The notes under the pieces: model-generated
Database searches by the model: none
What the model saw: the letters and a program-made list of their open reading frames with translations, nothing else
What the model was told of the DNA's origin: nothing
Shown here: positions 38,044 to 46,017 of the stretch, piece after piece
Position numbering within the stretch: the stretch's first letter is position 1
Layout: each line of letters starts with the position of its first letter
Program-made: the position numbers and the translations under genes
From: Polynucleobacter sp. MWH-Braz-FAM2G
GTDB taxonomy: Bacteria; Pseudomonadota; Gammaproteobacteria; Burkholderiales; Burkholderiaceae
Direction of reading: 5' to 3'
DNA: 64,000 nucleotides
Assembly: GCF_018687635.1 (NCBI RefSeq)
Contig: NZ_CP061300.1
Coordinates: 1,571,424 to 1,635,423, forward strand

Positions 38044-39390
38044 TTATCCACCACTCAGCTGACGTTTACGTTCAGTATTCAAATGGTATGCACCTTCCGT
38101 GGCAATTTCTTGACCCTCTTTTAATCCTGAGATAACTGGGCGATACCCTCTTCCTTCCGGACCAAGCTTAACCGGAACCATGCGATACATATCATCATCC
38201 AGCCTAATAAATACGTGGTCATGATTGTCTTCGCGAACTACAGCACCCACTGGCACAACCAATTTTTCGATTGGCTGACTTTCAATGAGCATTGTCGCCA
38301 ACATGCCGGGCTTAATTTGCCCCTCTTTATTGGATAATTCCATGCGAACCACGACAGTGCGAGTTTGTGGATTTACTATGGAATCCACGTGAGCAACAAC
38401 CCCTTCTATCTGCTGATTACGAAGCGCAGGAATGATTACATATGCTTTTTGACCCTTGCGAATAAGATAAGAGTTGCTTTCGGGTACCTCAGAAATAGCC
38501 CATAAAGTACTTAAGTCAGCCACAGTAAATAATGCATCTGCAGGCTGTACAACCTGGCCTTTATTAATTTTTCTCTCTACTATCTCACCCGGAATCGTAG
38601 CAATAACATTATTAATGGATTCAATCAAACCAGACTTAGCCAAGCGATTAATGCTGGCTTGATCCATGCCTTGCACTCGCAACTGATCATTGGCAGCACG
38701 AAACTCTGCTCTAGCGCTACTAGACTCAGCTTCGCGTTTTTGCAGCTCAGCCAATGCAATCACATCTTCTTTGTAAAGAATTTTTGCCCGATTAGCCGCT
38801 TGATCAGCTAATTGACTCGCACTCTTCGCCTTTAAGTAAGCCAATTGAGATTGAGTTAACTCTGTTGATGTAATTTTTGCTAACACATCGCCCTGCTTCA
38901 CCATCTGTCCAGGTACCGCCAAAATATCTGAAACACGACCAGTGACGTTTGCACCAATCCGCGAAAGAAATAGCTCATTAAAGTCAACTCTTCCAGACGC
39001 ACGCAATTCCTCAACAAATGGGGATATTTGCGCCTTTCCATCTGCAATCATTTTGTGCAAATCCTCGTTAACTACTACCACGTTCGGATCTTGAACGGAC
39101 TTAATGACGGGATTTCGATCGAATACATTGAAATAATTCAAGGTAATAAAAAGGATCACCGCCCATGGTAAGTAAAGCAATCCCTTTTTTAACCAATGCG
39201 GGCTGGCATCGTAACGTCTAGTTACAGATGGAGCCCGACTAGCAAGCCAATCATGAGCGCCTTGATAAAACTTATTTTGAGTTTGAATAATTTGCTCTAA
39301 ATATTCCTTTGAGTGATATCTCACCTTATTTAACAAAGAAACCACTCTTGGTCTCAGCTCCGCTATGAAATCTATAAATTCTTGTTTCAT
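38044..39390 (-). CDS. RND efflux periplasmic adaptor (CzcB-like)
   Basis: 448 residues from the ATG at 39390, which overlaps the outer-membrane channel stop as ATGA; the open frame extends 10 codons upstream but that would be inside the previous gene. A membrane anchor lies near residues 60-85 (LLYLPWAVILFITLNYF), preceded by an unusually long basic cytoplasmic N-terminus. The barrel-sandwich domain follows (GRVSDILAVPGQMVKQGDVLAKI), with a helical hairpin and KLVVPVGAVVREDNHDHVFI at the membrane-proximal part. It bridges pump and channel. No His- or Met-rich metal-binding extension is seen. Confidence 0.92.
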   Translation of the reverse strand: MKQEFIDFIAELRPRVVSLLNKVRYHSKEYLEQIIQTQNKFYQGAHDWLASRAPSVTRRYDASPHWLKKGLLYLPWAVILFITLNYFNVFDRNPVIKSVQDPNVVVVNEDLHKMIADGKAQISPFVEELRASGRVDFNELFLSRIGANVTGRVSDILAVPGQMVKQGDVLAKITSTELTQSQLAYLKAKSASQLADQAANRAKILYKEDVIALAELQKREAESSSARAEFRAANDQLRVQGMDQASINRLAKSGLIESINNVIATIPGEIVERKINKGQVVQPADALFTVADLSTLWAISEVPESNSYLIRKGQKAYVIIPALRNQQIEGVVAHVDSIVNPQTRTVVVRMELSNKEGQIKPGMLATMLIESQPIEKLVVPVGAVVREDNHDHVFIRLDDDMYRMVPVKLGPEGRGYRPVISGLKEGQEIATEGAYHLNTERKRQLSGG

Positions 39391-40658
39391 TGCATTCCAC
39401 TTTCTATCTTTGCAAGCCATTCGGGACTCGCTCTTAATCTTTGAATCTCGGTAACTACAGAAGCTAAATCAAAACGTGCCTTAATTAAATCGTTTCTTGC
39501 TGCCCGAAAGGTTCTTTGCGCATCCAAATATTCCAACATTCCGCGCTCCCCATAGCGATATGACACCTCCGCTATGCGCTGCGCAGTTGCGGCGAGCTGA
39601 ACCACCTCTTGGTCCAGGACCTTTACTTGATAGGTGGCTATTTGATATAGCTTGTAAGCAGTCTCAAGCTGTTGCTCTAGACTTTGACTTTGTGCATTCA
39701 GTTGATTTTTTGCCTTTGATGCATTGGCTTCTGCTTCAGCAATTTGACCGCCCCTAAAATCCCATATTGGAATGCTAATTTGCAAACCATACAGTCGATC
39801 CGTAAAGTTTGGATCGTTATATTGAGATGCCTTAAAAGCCAAACGCGGTAATCGAGCATTTTTCTCAAAGCTCAATTTTGATTCGCTAGCCTCTACATCA
39901 GCCTTAGCCTTTTGTAACTCAGGGCTTTGTGATTGAAGCTCAGTCAATAAAATATTTAGTGGTGGCAATGTCTCGGTCTTTGGCTGCTCAGGCACTACTG
40001 AAAAATGTGGCGGCAAGGTATGGCCAACAGTTTGGCGTAATTGACTGCGGGCCTGTTCAACCCTTAATTTTCCAGACTCTGCGGCAATCTGGGCATTTAA
40101 AAACTCAGTCTGAGATCTAATTAGATCGAAGCGTGCCGTTTCTCCAACGTCATACCTCACCTGCATTCGATCACGTATTTGCTTGGTTAAGTTCAAATCC
40201 TCTTCAAAAGCCTTTGCTTCAGCCTCACGGCGCATTAATTCATAAAAACGTTGTTGAACTTTTGAAATCGTCTCCACTTCAAAAGCAATACGAGTTGCCT
40301 CGGCCGAACGAAAGTTGGCTTCCGCTGCGTTTACTCTTGGAAAACGGGTGTAAGGCATATCCAGAGGTTGAGTCACCGCCCACGAAGAGACATTGCCAAC
40401 AGTAAGAGGTCCTGTTACTGAACGCTGTTGACCTGTGCCAATTTCAAATTCGGGATTGGGAATTGCACGTGCCGCAGAAAGCTGGCCTTTGATGGCTTTT
40501 GATTGATCTCGTGCAGCCAACACCTGAGGGCTTGACTCAAGGGCAATAGTGATTAAATCATTGATCGTATAAGACTTTTGAGTTTGCGCAAATACATTGG
40601 TAGTGAGAACACTACCAATCGCAATAACCGCCAACAAGCGATGCAACTTCATGTGCAT
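39387..40658 (-). CDS. TolC-family outer membrane efflux channel (CzcC-like)
   Basis: 423 residues if started at the ATG at 40658, giving a clean signal peptide (MHMKLHRLLAVIAIGSVLTTNVFAQ). The frame is open to 40793, but that 45-residue extension has no signal-peptide logic and overlaps a hairpin-plus-T-run in the riboswitch leader, so I reject it. The body has the duplicated long helices of outer membrane efflux proteins (ARDQSKAIKGQLSAARAIPNPEFEIGTG, then RFDLIRSQTEFLNAQ). It gives the pump an exit through the outer membrane. No strong ribosome site is seen, which may matter for control by the leader. Confidence 0.88.
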   Translation of the reverse strand: MHMKLHRLLAVIAIGSVLTTNVFAQTQKSYTINDLITIALESSPQVLAARDQSKAIKGQLSAARAIPNPEFEIGTGQQRSVTGPLTVGNVSSWAVTQPLDMPYTRFPRVNAAEANFRSAEATRIAFEVETISKVQQRFYELMRREAEAKAFEEDLNLTKQIRDRMQVRYDVGETARFDLIRSQTEFLNAQIAAESGKLRVEQARSQLRQTVGHTLPPHFSVVPEQPKTETLPPLNILLTELQSQSPELQKAKADVEASESKLSFEKNARLPRLAFKASQYNDPNFTDRLYGLQISIPIWDFRGGQIAEAEANASKAKNQLNAQSQSLEQQLETAYKLYQIATYQVKVLDQEVVQLAATAQRIAEVSYRYGERGMLEYLDAQRTFRAARNDLIKARFDLASVVTEIQRLRASPEWLAKIESGMQ

Positions 40659-40717
40659 TGAATTTAAATGTATCAGTTTTGAATTATCCCAATTTTTTGC
40701 ACGAAATAAAAACTTAC

Positions 40718-40734
40718 CGCCCCAATTAAGGGCG
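40718..40734 (-). terminator. Possible leader terminator in RND operon
   Basis: On the minus strand CGCCC pairs with GGGCG around a 7-base loop, with a T5 run a few bases after (GTAAGTTTTTATTT). It lies between the riboswitch aptamer and the outer-channel start, the right place for an attenuator. The stem is short, so this is tentative. Confidence 0.5.
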
Positions 40735-40804
40735 AATAAGCAGAAACAATTACCTGAATACGGGAATAGGTGTGAGTTATTCAATTTAGCCATTTATTAA
40801 AAAA

Positions 40805-40905
40805 TTAAATGGTCTTGCCCTAACGCATTACCTATATACCGGACTTAATAGTCGTAATGACGATATATAAGACCCATTTCTGGGCAGGCTACTCCCCGTT
40901 TATTA
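40805..40905 (-). promoter_or_regulatory. yybP-ykoY (manganese) riboswitch aptamer
   Basis: Read on the minus strand, the region begins AAACGGGGAGTAGCC and ends AGGGCAAGACCATTTAA about 85 bases later. GGGGAGUAGC and GCAAGACC are the two conserved blocks of the yybP-ykoY family, and they pair to form the basal helix (one C-A mismatch). The inner part can form two arms, one being GCCC-AGAAAU-GGGU. The family binds Mn2+ and usually switches on exporters such as MntP or TerC-type proteins. Here the next gene on the strand is the RND channel-adaptor-pump-PII operon. Assigned by eye; no covariance search was made. Confidence 0.8.
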
Positions 40906-40907
40906 AT

Positions 40908-40937
40908 CTATTAGATCATAGTTATGTGTCGTTTCAA
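40908..40937 (-). promoter_or_regulatory. Candidate promoter of the RND operon
   Basis: On the minus strand TTGAAA (40937-40932) is followed after 18 bases by TAATAG (40913-40908). It is just upstream of the riboswitch and downstream of the previous gene's stop, so transcription would begin at the aptamer's 5' edge. Weak match, supported by position. Confidence 0.4.
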
Positions 40938-40946
40938 TAATTCGTA

Positions 40947-41279
40947 TCAAGCATGCACTTGCTTTGATAATCTTCCGTACTTTTGGGCCTTATGAAATAT
41001 CTTTTGCACGTGTTTGTAAACTCTTTTTAGGCCCATATCTAGAGCCGTTCTTTTATCTCTTGCCGTCACACTCACTTCAATCTGTTGATGGTCAAATGTT
41101 TGGAACTCAATCAAGCAATTTTGGTTGCATCCCGTTTTAGATTGATGAACCAGTGAATAACTTACCTTAATCTTTCGCACCAACCAAAATAAACGCTTAA
41201 GCGAGCATTTCACCTTATTTTCAGTAAATGTCTTTAATTCTGGTTCATCCAGCTCTTTAGGGTTCAAGATCACATCCAT
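40947..41279 (-). CDS. HPF/RaiA-like ribosome-associated protein (putative)
   Basis: 110 residues from the ATG at 41279, which has a GGAG site 7 bases before it; the frame is open for 17 more codons without signal. It reads MDVILNPKELDEPELKTFTENKVKCSLKR, a basic beta-strand region with KIKVSYSLV, then IEVSVTARDKRTALDMGLKRVYKHVQKIFHK. This order, ending in a helix that crosses the ribosome face in HPF, resembles hibernation factors or the sigma-54 modulation domain, but sequence signals are weak. Many lysines and arginines support RNA binding. Monocistronic, before the riboswitch-led operon. Confidence 0.55.
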   Translation of the reverse strand: MDVILNPKELDEPELKTFTENKVKCSLKRLFWLVRKIKVSYSLVHQSKTGCNQNCLIEFQTFDHQQIEVSVTARDKRTALDMGLKRVYKHVQKIFHKAQKYGRLSKQVHA

Positions 41280-41395
41280 ACTTAATCTCCTTTTTGAAAC
41301 ATCTTGAAACCAATATAGAAGCAATATCATTCTTAATAAAGCAGATAATATTTGAATTTAATTCTGATATTTACTGATATTTATTTTAAAAAATA

Positions 41396-41409
41396 CCCTC
41401 CAAGGAGGG
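41396..41409 (-). terminator. Rho-independent terminator after the TerC-UspA gene
   Basis: CCCTCC and GGAGGG almost abut (2-base centre), and on the minus strand are followed by TATTTTTTA. It lies 25 bases past the TerC-UspA stop. The real loop is probably larger with fewer pairs. Confidence 0.75.
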
Positions 41410-41434
41410 CATAAAGAGGCCGCAGGATAAAAAG

Positions 41435-42700
41435 TTAATCAAGCACTGCTGCTACAAGAGCGGTTGCCGCGCCAGCACCAATCGCAGGGATACCCCAACG
41501 CTCTAGAGTTGATACCGACTGCCCAGTAACAACCTCAACTGGTATATCGCTGATTTCCAGTAATTTTGCAGTAGTTGAATTTTCAAATAAACGACTTAGG
41601 ATATTTTTCTTTGAAGTTCCAATCACAATGCGCTCACACATCAAACGTTGCGCCTCATCTCGCAATGCCTCCCCTTTATCACCAACGACGTATGTAAAGG
41701 AGTAACTAACACCCTTCTTCTCTAAAAATTTTGAAGCCGATACCGCCGCCTTTTTTGCACGCTCAGCTTGCCACTCACCAATCGTCTGCTTGTTGAAAAA
41801 TTTTCCAATATGCCTATAAATGGTAGGTTGCACATTGCACAAATGAAAATGCACCTGCTCTTTACCATATACATTGACAGCATGTTTTAAGGCCATCATA
41901 GAATTTTTTGAACCATCAACTGGAATTAGAACTTTAGTCATCGCCTCATCTCCTTCATTAAAAGACTGCACGCTAGATTTAAATTCGTATGGAGTAGTCT
42001 CAACCGTAGCCAGCGAATTGCTCTCTTCGGTCACAAACCTACCCTTCATATAGCCACTGATTAACACCCCAAAAATAACAACCGCTTGAACGCCGTATTC
42101 AATAATCGGGTTTTGAAATAGTTGCAGTTTCTGCACTACTGGTTCGCCAATCATCATCTTTGCTGCGGTCCACGCTAGCACTCCCGCCCCTAAATAAGTG
42201 ATAGATGGAAAACGCTCTACCAACTTGAGAATTTGGGTTGAACCCCAAATAACGACAGGAATACTAATTAACAAACCCAACACTACCAACACATAACTTC
42301 CATGCGAGGCTCCTGCTACAGCCAAAACATTATCTAAACCCATCACAGCATCAGCAATCACAATCGTCTTCATTGCTCCCCAAAAACTTGTGGAGGCATG
42401 ATCGTGACTTCCATCGCCCTCATTTTCTGGGGTTAAAAGCTTGTAAGCAATCCACAGCAGCAATAAGCCTCCGACCAACATCAAGCCTGGAATCTTTAGT
42501 AGATACACAACGGCTAAGGTCATCGCACTCCTTACCGCTATCGCTCCGACCGCACCCCAAACAATCGCCTTCTTTTGGAGATGAGTTGGCAAGTTTCTTG
42601 CTGCCATCGCAATCACAATGGCATTATCTCCAGCCAAAACCAAATCGATGACGACGATTGCAAGCAATGCTGAAAAAAACTCAGGACTAAATAGTTCCAA
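41435..42700 (-). CDS. TerC/YjbE-family membrane protein fused to a universal stress (UspA) domain
   Basis: 421 residues. Residues 1-220 form a TerC/YjbE domain with seven to eight helices and two acidic motifs, AGDNAIV (23-29) and MGLDNVLAVAG (120-130). After a polar linker (221-252) a UspA domain begins at Met254 (MTKVLIPVDGSKNSMMALKHAV) and runs to ~395 with ERIVIGTSKKNILSRLF; a last small helix (AIGAGAATALVAAVLD) closes the chain. TerC-type proteins are linked to Mn2+ export and membrane-protein metalation. UspA at this place would sense nucleotides or stress. The internal Met has its own AAGGAG, so a separate UspA product is possible. Confidence 0.88.
   Translation of the reverse strand: MELFSPEFFSALLAIVVIDLVLAGDNAIVIAMAARNLPTHLQKKAIVWGAVGAIAVRSAMTLAVVYLLKIPGLMLVGGLLLLWIAYKLLTPENEGDGSHDHASTSFWGAMKTIVIADAVMGLDNVLAVAGASHGSYVLVVLGLLISIPVVIWGSTQILKLVERFPSITYLGAGVLAWTAAKMMIGEPVVQKLQLFQNPIIEYGVQAVVIFGVLISGYMKGRFVTEESNSLATVETTPYEFKSSVQSFNEGDEAMTKVLIPVDGSKNSMMALKHAVNVYGKEQVHFHLCNVQPTIYRHIGKFFNKQTIGEWQAERAKKAAVSASKFLEKKGVSYSFTYVVGDKGEALRDEAQRLMCERIVIGTSKKNILSRLFENSTTAKLLEISDIPVEVVTGQSVSTLERWGIPAIGAGAATALVAAVLD
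41939..41955 (-). promoter_or_regulatory. Internal ribosome binding site and ATG inside TerC-UspA gene
   Basis: On the minus strand AAGGAG (41955-41950) stands 8 bases before an in-frame ATG (41941-41939) exactly at the start of the UspA domain. It is a better ribosome site than many true starts in this window. Suggests a second, soluble UspA product of 168 residues, or the relic of a former separate gene. Confidence 0.6.
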
Positions 42701-42734
42701 TTGATTAACCTCTATTCATGTTTATTCATCGGGA

Positions 42735-42754
42735 AAGTCATAAAACCATGACTT
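42735..42754. promoter_or_regulatory. Inverted repeat between TerC-UspA and nhaR genes
   Basis: AAGTCAT and ATGACTT, perfect 7-base arms with a 6-base centre, lie 35 bases before the TerC-UspA start and 80 before the LysR-type gene. It has a T-N-A-like spacing compatible with a dimeric regulator, perhaps the NhaR-like protein. No T-run, so not a terminator. Confidence 0.4.
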
Positions 42755-42833
42755 GTTATGGGGTTAATTTAAGTGTATTTGTGCTTAGCTAAAAGCAGAG
42801 ATATATTGATATTAATTCTGAAAAAAACTGAAT

Positions 42834-43715
42834 ATGACTCATTCCTACAACTACCGTCATCTTTATTATTTCTGGGTGGTCGCCAAAGAAGGCAGTATGT
42901 CTAAAGCAGCTGACAGACTGAATATGGCAATCCAAACCATCAGCTCACAAGTGCATGAATTAGAAAAATCACTGGGCTATATGCTTTTTAAACCGGCTGG
43001 AAGAGGTATTACTCTCACCGAATCAGGGTTTGCGGCACTAGAAATAGCAGATCAGATTTTCTCCATTGGTGAGAAGCTACCAGAAGCCGTTCGAGATGCA
43101 GCAAAATCTCCAAAAATGAAACTTACCATTGGTGTTTCTGATGGGCTGCCAAAGCTAGTTACTAGACAATTACTAGAACCCATTCTGAAACACAAGGATG
43201 TGCAACTCATTGCTCACGAAGGTGAGTTTGATGATTTATTAGCAGACCTTGCCTTGCATCGTCTTGACATCATCTTGGCTGACCGTCCGGCGCCTAGCAA
43301 TAAGAATCTCCATGTTTATAGCGAAGAATTAACCAAAACAATGGTTGCTTGGTACGCGCCAAAACAGTTAATTAAAAAAGCAAAGGGGAAATTTCCCCAA
43401 TGTCTTAATGAGCTTCCCATCTTAATGCCCACATCACACTCCACTGTTCGCCAATTAATTGACCAGTGGCTAGTAAAGCATGACATCACCCCCAATATTG
43501 TTGGGGAGTTTGAAGATAGCGCCCTGCTAAAAACCTTTGCTGCCAGCGGACTTGGAATATTTCCTGCTGGCAAGCTCATTGAAAACGACTTGAAGGTTAC
43601 CTATGGTATTGAGTTAATGGGAGTCTGCGATGGAATTTATGAATATTTCTACGCCATTCGCCATGACAAAAAGATTCAGCACCCCCTAGTTCAAGCAATT
43701 ATTGAGCAGCAATAG
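42834..43715 (+). CDS. nhaR: NhaR-like LysR-family transcriptional activator
   Basis: 293 residues. It begins with NYRHLYYFWVVAKEGSMSKAADRLNMAIQTISSQVHELEKSLGYMLF, the characteristic NhaR N-terminus in which YFW-VAKEG and QT-S-Q replace the usual LysR residues; effector domain with FDDLLADLALHRLDIILADRPAP also typical. In E. coli NhaR responds to sodium and activates nhaA. Here the next gene on the strand is a sodium-dependent bicarbonate-type transporter, 62 bases away, and TerC-UspA is divergent. Regulation of either by Na+ or another cation is inference. Confidence 0.88.
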   Translation: MTHSYNYRHLYYFWVVAKEGSMSKAADRLNMAIQTISSQVHELEKSLGYMLFKPAGRGITLTESGFAALEIADQIFSIGEKLPEAVRDAAKSPKMKLTIGVSDGLPKLVTRQLLEPILKHKDVQLIAHEGEFDDLLADLALHRLDIILADRPAPSNKNLHVYSEELTKTMVAWYAPKQLIKKAKGKFPQCLNELPILMPTSHSTVRQLIDQWLVKHDITPNIVGEFEDSALLKTFAASGLGIFPAGKLIENDLKVTYGIELMGVCDGIYEYFYAIRHDKKIQHPLVQAIIEQQ

Positions 43716-43777
43716 GTTTTTAAGCCTAAGATGTGTGGGGATAAGAAAAATTTTCCAGTAAGACATAGAATGGGTTC

Positions 43778-44755
43778 ATGACTAATTTCCTTGATCCTGC
43801 GATTCTATTTTTTATCTTTGGAGTATTTGCAGGATCTGTGAAGTCTAACCTTGAAATCCCACCTCAGATTTCTCGCTTTCTTTCACTCTATTTATTAATG
43901 GCCCTCGGACTCAAGGGCGGCTTCGCGCTTCACAAGTCTGGATTTACTACCGAAATTGCCCTCTCTTTAGGATTGGCAGTTTTTTTAGCCATCCTCATAC
44001 CAGCAATAGCGTATTCAATATTAAGAAGAAAACTCAGCGCATTCGATGCTGCTGCGATTGCAGCAACATACGGATCAGTAAGCGCAGTGACTTTTATTAC
44101 GGCCACTCAATATTTAGATCAATTTGATATTGCTTATGGTGGACACATGGCAGCTGCAATGGCCCTCATGGAATCACCAGCTATCATCATTGCCATCGTT
44201 CTAGCCAACAAAGCGAGGACCTTCATGAATGCTGACACCTCAACCCCACATCCATCAGCTGGCATTTCTAAAATACTACATGAATCTTTTACAGATGGAG
44301 CTCAACTTCTCCTACTGGGATCCATGGTAGTTGCCTTAATCAGTGGAGACTCTGGACATAAGTTAATGGCCCCATTCTCAATTGATTTATTCAAGGGCAT
44401 GTTGTCTTTTTTCCTCTTAGATATGGGGTTAATGGCCGCTAGAAACTTCAAAGGCCTCAGGGGAAAGCCCCCTATTACTCTTCTGTATGCAATAGGTTCA
44501 CCGCTGTCACATGCCCTACTGGCCCTTGCTCTTTGCAAGCTTATTGGACTTCCACTTGGTAACACCATTTTGTTAATGGTCCTCGCATCTAGCGCTTCTT
44601 ATATTGCTGTGCCAGCAGTACTGCGCCATGCTCTACCTGAAGTGAATCCCGCCTTATACATGGGAATGTCCTTGGGAATTACATTTCCATTCAACATTAT
44701 TTTCGGGATTCCGCTATACACCATTATTGCTTCCTATTTTTTTAGTGCCGCTTAA
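43778..44755 (+). CDS. SbtA-like sodium-dependent bicarbonate transporter
   Basis: 325 residues with ten membrane helices in two inverted halves. FLDPAILFFIFGVFAGSVKSNLEIPPQISRFLSLYLLMALGLKGG and AAIAATYGSVSAVTFITATQYL match the SbtA family, as does FFLLDMGLMAARNF in the second half. In cyanobacteria SbtA imports HCO3- with Na+ and is held in check by the PII-like SbtB; no SbtB gene is next to it here, the PII-like gene at 34623 being in another operon. In heterotrophs the substrate is not proven. It likely forms an operon with the next gene, 11 bases away. Confidence 0.85.
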   Translation: MTNFLDPAILFFIFGVFAGSVKSNLEIPPQISRFLSLYLLMALGLKGGFALHKSGFTTEIALSLGLAVFLAILIPAIAYSILRRKLSAFDAAAIAATYGSVSAVTFITATQYLDQFDIAYGGHMAAAMALMESPAIIIAIVLANKARTFMNADTSTPHPSAGISKILHESFTDGAQLLLLGSMVVALISGDSGHKLMAPFSIDLFKGMLSFFLLDMGLMAARNFKGLRGKPPITLLYAIGSPLSHALLALALCKLIGLPLGNTILLMVLASSASYIAVPAVLRHALPEVNPALYMGMSLGITFPFNIIFGIPLYTIIASYFFSAA

Positions 44756-44766
44756 CTATTAAAAGT

Positions 44767-45609
44767 ATGGGTATTTTTACTGGACGATCAGTTAGCCTCC
44801 TAACAAAGCATGGTAAAGAGCGGATTATTTCTCCAATTCTCAGCTCAGAAACAGGTTGTCTTGTAAGTCACACTGATGCGTATGACACAGATCTGCTGGG
44901 TACGTTTACGCAAGAAACACCTAGGTACGGCACTCAAATAGATGCTGCTCGCAAGAAAGCCATGATTGGCATGGATCTTCAAAAGCTTGACTTAGGCTTA
45001 GCCAATGAGGGTTCTTTCATCAATGACCCTTATACGGGAGTAATACCTTGGAATAACGAATTGGTTTTATTAGCAGATCAAAAGAATCAACTAGAAATTA
45101 CAGGCTTTTCTAGTGCTCCGGCACAAAGCTCTAACGCATACATTCATCAATGGGAAGAGTTGATGAAGTTCGCAGAATCTGCGCTCTTCCCATCGCATTA
45201 TTTAGTTATAAAGCCAACAGATGAATATCATCCCCAATCCATCAAGGGGATTAAAGATATTTCTGAGCTAAAAGATGCTTTTGATTGGGCTAAAAACTTA
45301 TCCTTAAAAGGCTTGGTCTATGTGGAGAATGATTTACGCGCATTTGCCAACCCCACACGAATGGAAAACATCCAAAAAGCCACATTAGATCTTGCAAAGA
45401 AAATGAATTCCTTGTGCCCTCAATGCAAAACACCAGGATTTTGGATTAGAGATATCAAACGTGGTCTGCCATGCAACCGATGTGGTCTTGCAACAGATGA
45501 AGAAATTGCCAAAATTTGGGGATGTCTAAAATGTGATCACGAAGTCACTGAGGGCATGAAAGTTTTCAAATTTGCTGACCCCTCTAAGTGCAATCACTGT
45601 AACCCCTGA
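44767..45609 (+). CDS. DUF6671-type protein with C-terminal zinc ribbons
   Basis: 280 residues, soluble. The N-terminal part (MGIFTGRSVSLLTKHGKERII, then GCLVSHTDAYDTDLLGTFTQE and ARKKAMIGMDL, LANEGSFINDP) is the conserved unknown domain; the C-terminus has four CxxC pairs (217/220, 236/239, 253/256, 275/278) that make two zinc ribbons. It follows the SbtA-like gene after 11 bases, suggesting a linked role. I recall this family as DUF6671, of unknown function. Zinc ribbons suggest protein or nucleic acid contact. No enzyme motif is recognised. Confidence 0.7.
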   Translation: MGIFTGRSVSLLTKHGKERIISPILSSETGCLVSHTDAYDTDLLGTFTQETPRYGTQIDAARKKAMIGMDLQKLDLGLANEGSFINDPYTGVIPWNNELVLLADQKNQLEITGFSSAPAQSSNAYIHQWEELMKFAESALFPSHYLVIKPTDEYHPQSIKGIKDISELKDAFDWAKNLSLKGLVYVENDLRAFANPTRMENIQKATLDLAKKMNSLCPQCKTPGFWIRDIKRGLPCNRCGLATDEEIAKIWGCLKCDHEVTEGMKVFKFADPSKCNHCNP

Positions 45610-45666
45610 CCCTTCTTATTCTTTGAGATGTTTGTCAGGAATTCTAGTCGAGGAATAAGCGCTTAA

Positions 45667-45996
45667 TCAATGTGAGATGGATGTAGAAAAAAGATTGATA
45701 ACAATCACGCCAGTGATGATCAGCCCAATTCCAATGAGAGCACCTGCGTCTAGTTTTTGACCAAGCCATAACCAACCAATGATGCCAACAAGGGATATTC
45801 CTGCGCCTGACCATATGGCGTAGGCAATAGCCAAAGGAATCTGATTCAAGATTCTAGAGAGGGCAAAGAAAGATAATCCATAACCTAGCAACGAAACCGC
45901 TGTTGGGACCATCTTGGTAAAACCTTCGGTGTACTTCAAAGCAGTTGTCGCTATCACCTCGGTAATAATCGCAAATCCTAAAATAAGCCAGGCCAT
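45667..45996 (-). CDS. Small multidrug resistance (SMR) family transporter
   Basis: 109 residues, four membrane helices, exact SMR size. The essential glutamate is Glu13 in WLILGFAIITEVIATTALK, and PLAIAYAIWSGAGISLVGIIGWL is the signature of EmrE-type members. It exports lipophilic cations or guanidinium-like compounds with protons. EmrE-like (not SugE/Gdx-like) by the ALKYTEGFT and AYAIWSG features, though this is a soft distinction. Single gene or pair with the GST gene 21 bases upstream. Confidence 0.93.
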   Translation of the reverse strand: MAWLILGFAIITEVIATTALKYTEGFTKMVPTAVSLLGYGLSFFALSRILNQIPLAIAYAIWSGAGISLVGIIGWLWLGQKLDAGALIGIGLIITGVIVINLFSTSISH

Positions 45997-46017
45997 ATTT
46001 ACTCCTCTAAAAAATTT

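Noticed and set aside
40659..40793. N-terminal extension of the outer-membrane efflux gene (45 residues)
   Set aside because: It runs through the leader hairpin after the riboswitch, puts the signal peptide in the middle and has no ribosome site.
42701..42833. A second yybP-ykoY riboswitch before the TerC-UspA gene
   Set aside because: TerC genes often have one, but neither GGGGAGTAG nor GCAAGACC is present; there is only a short inverted repeat.
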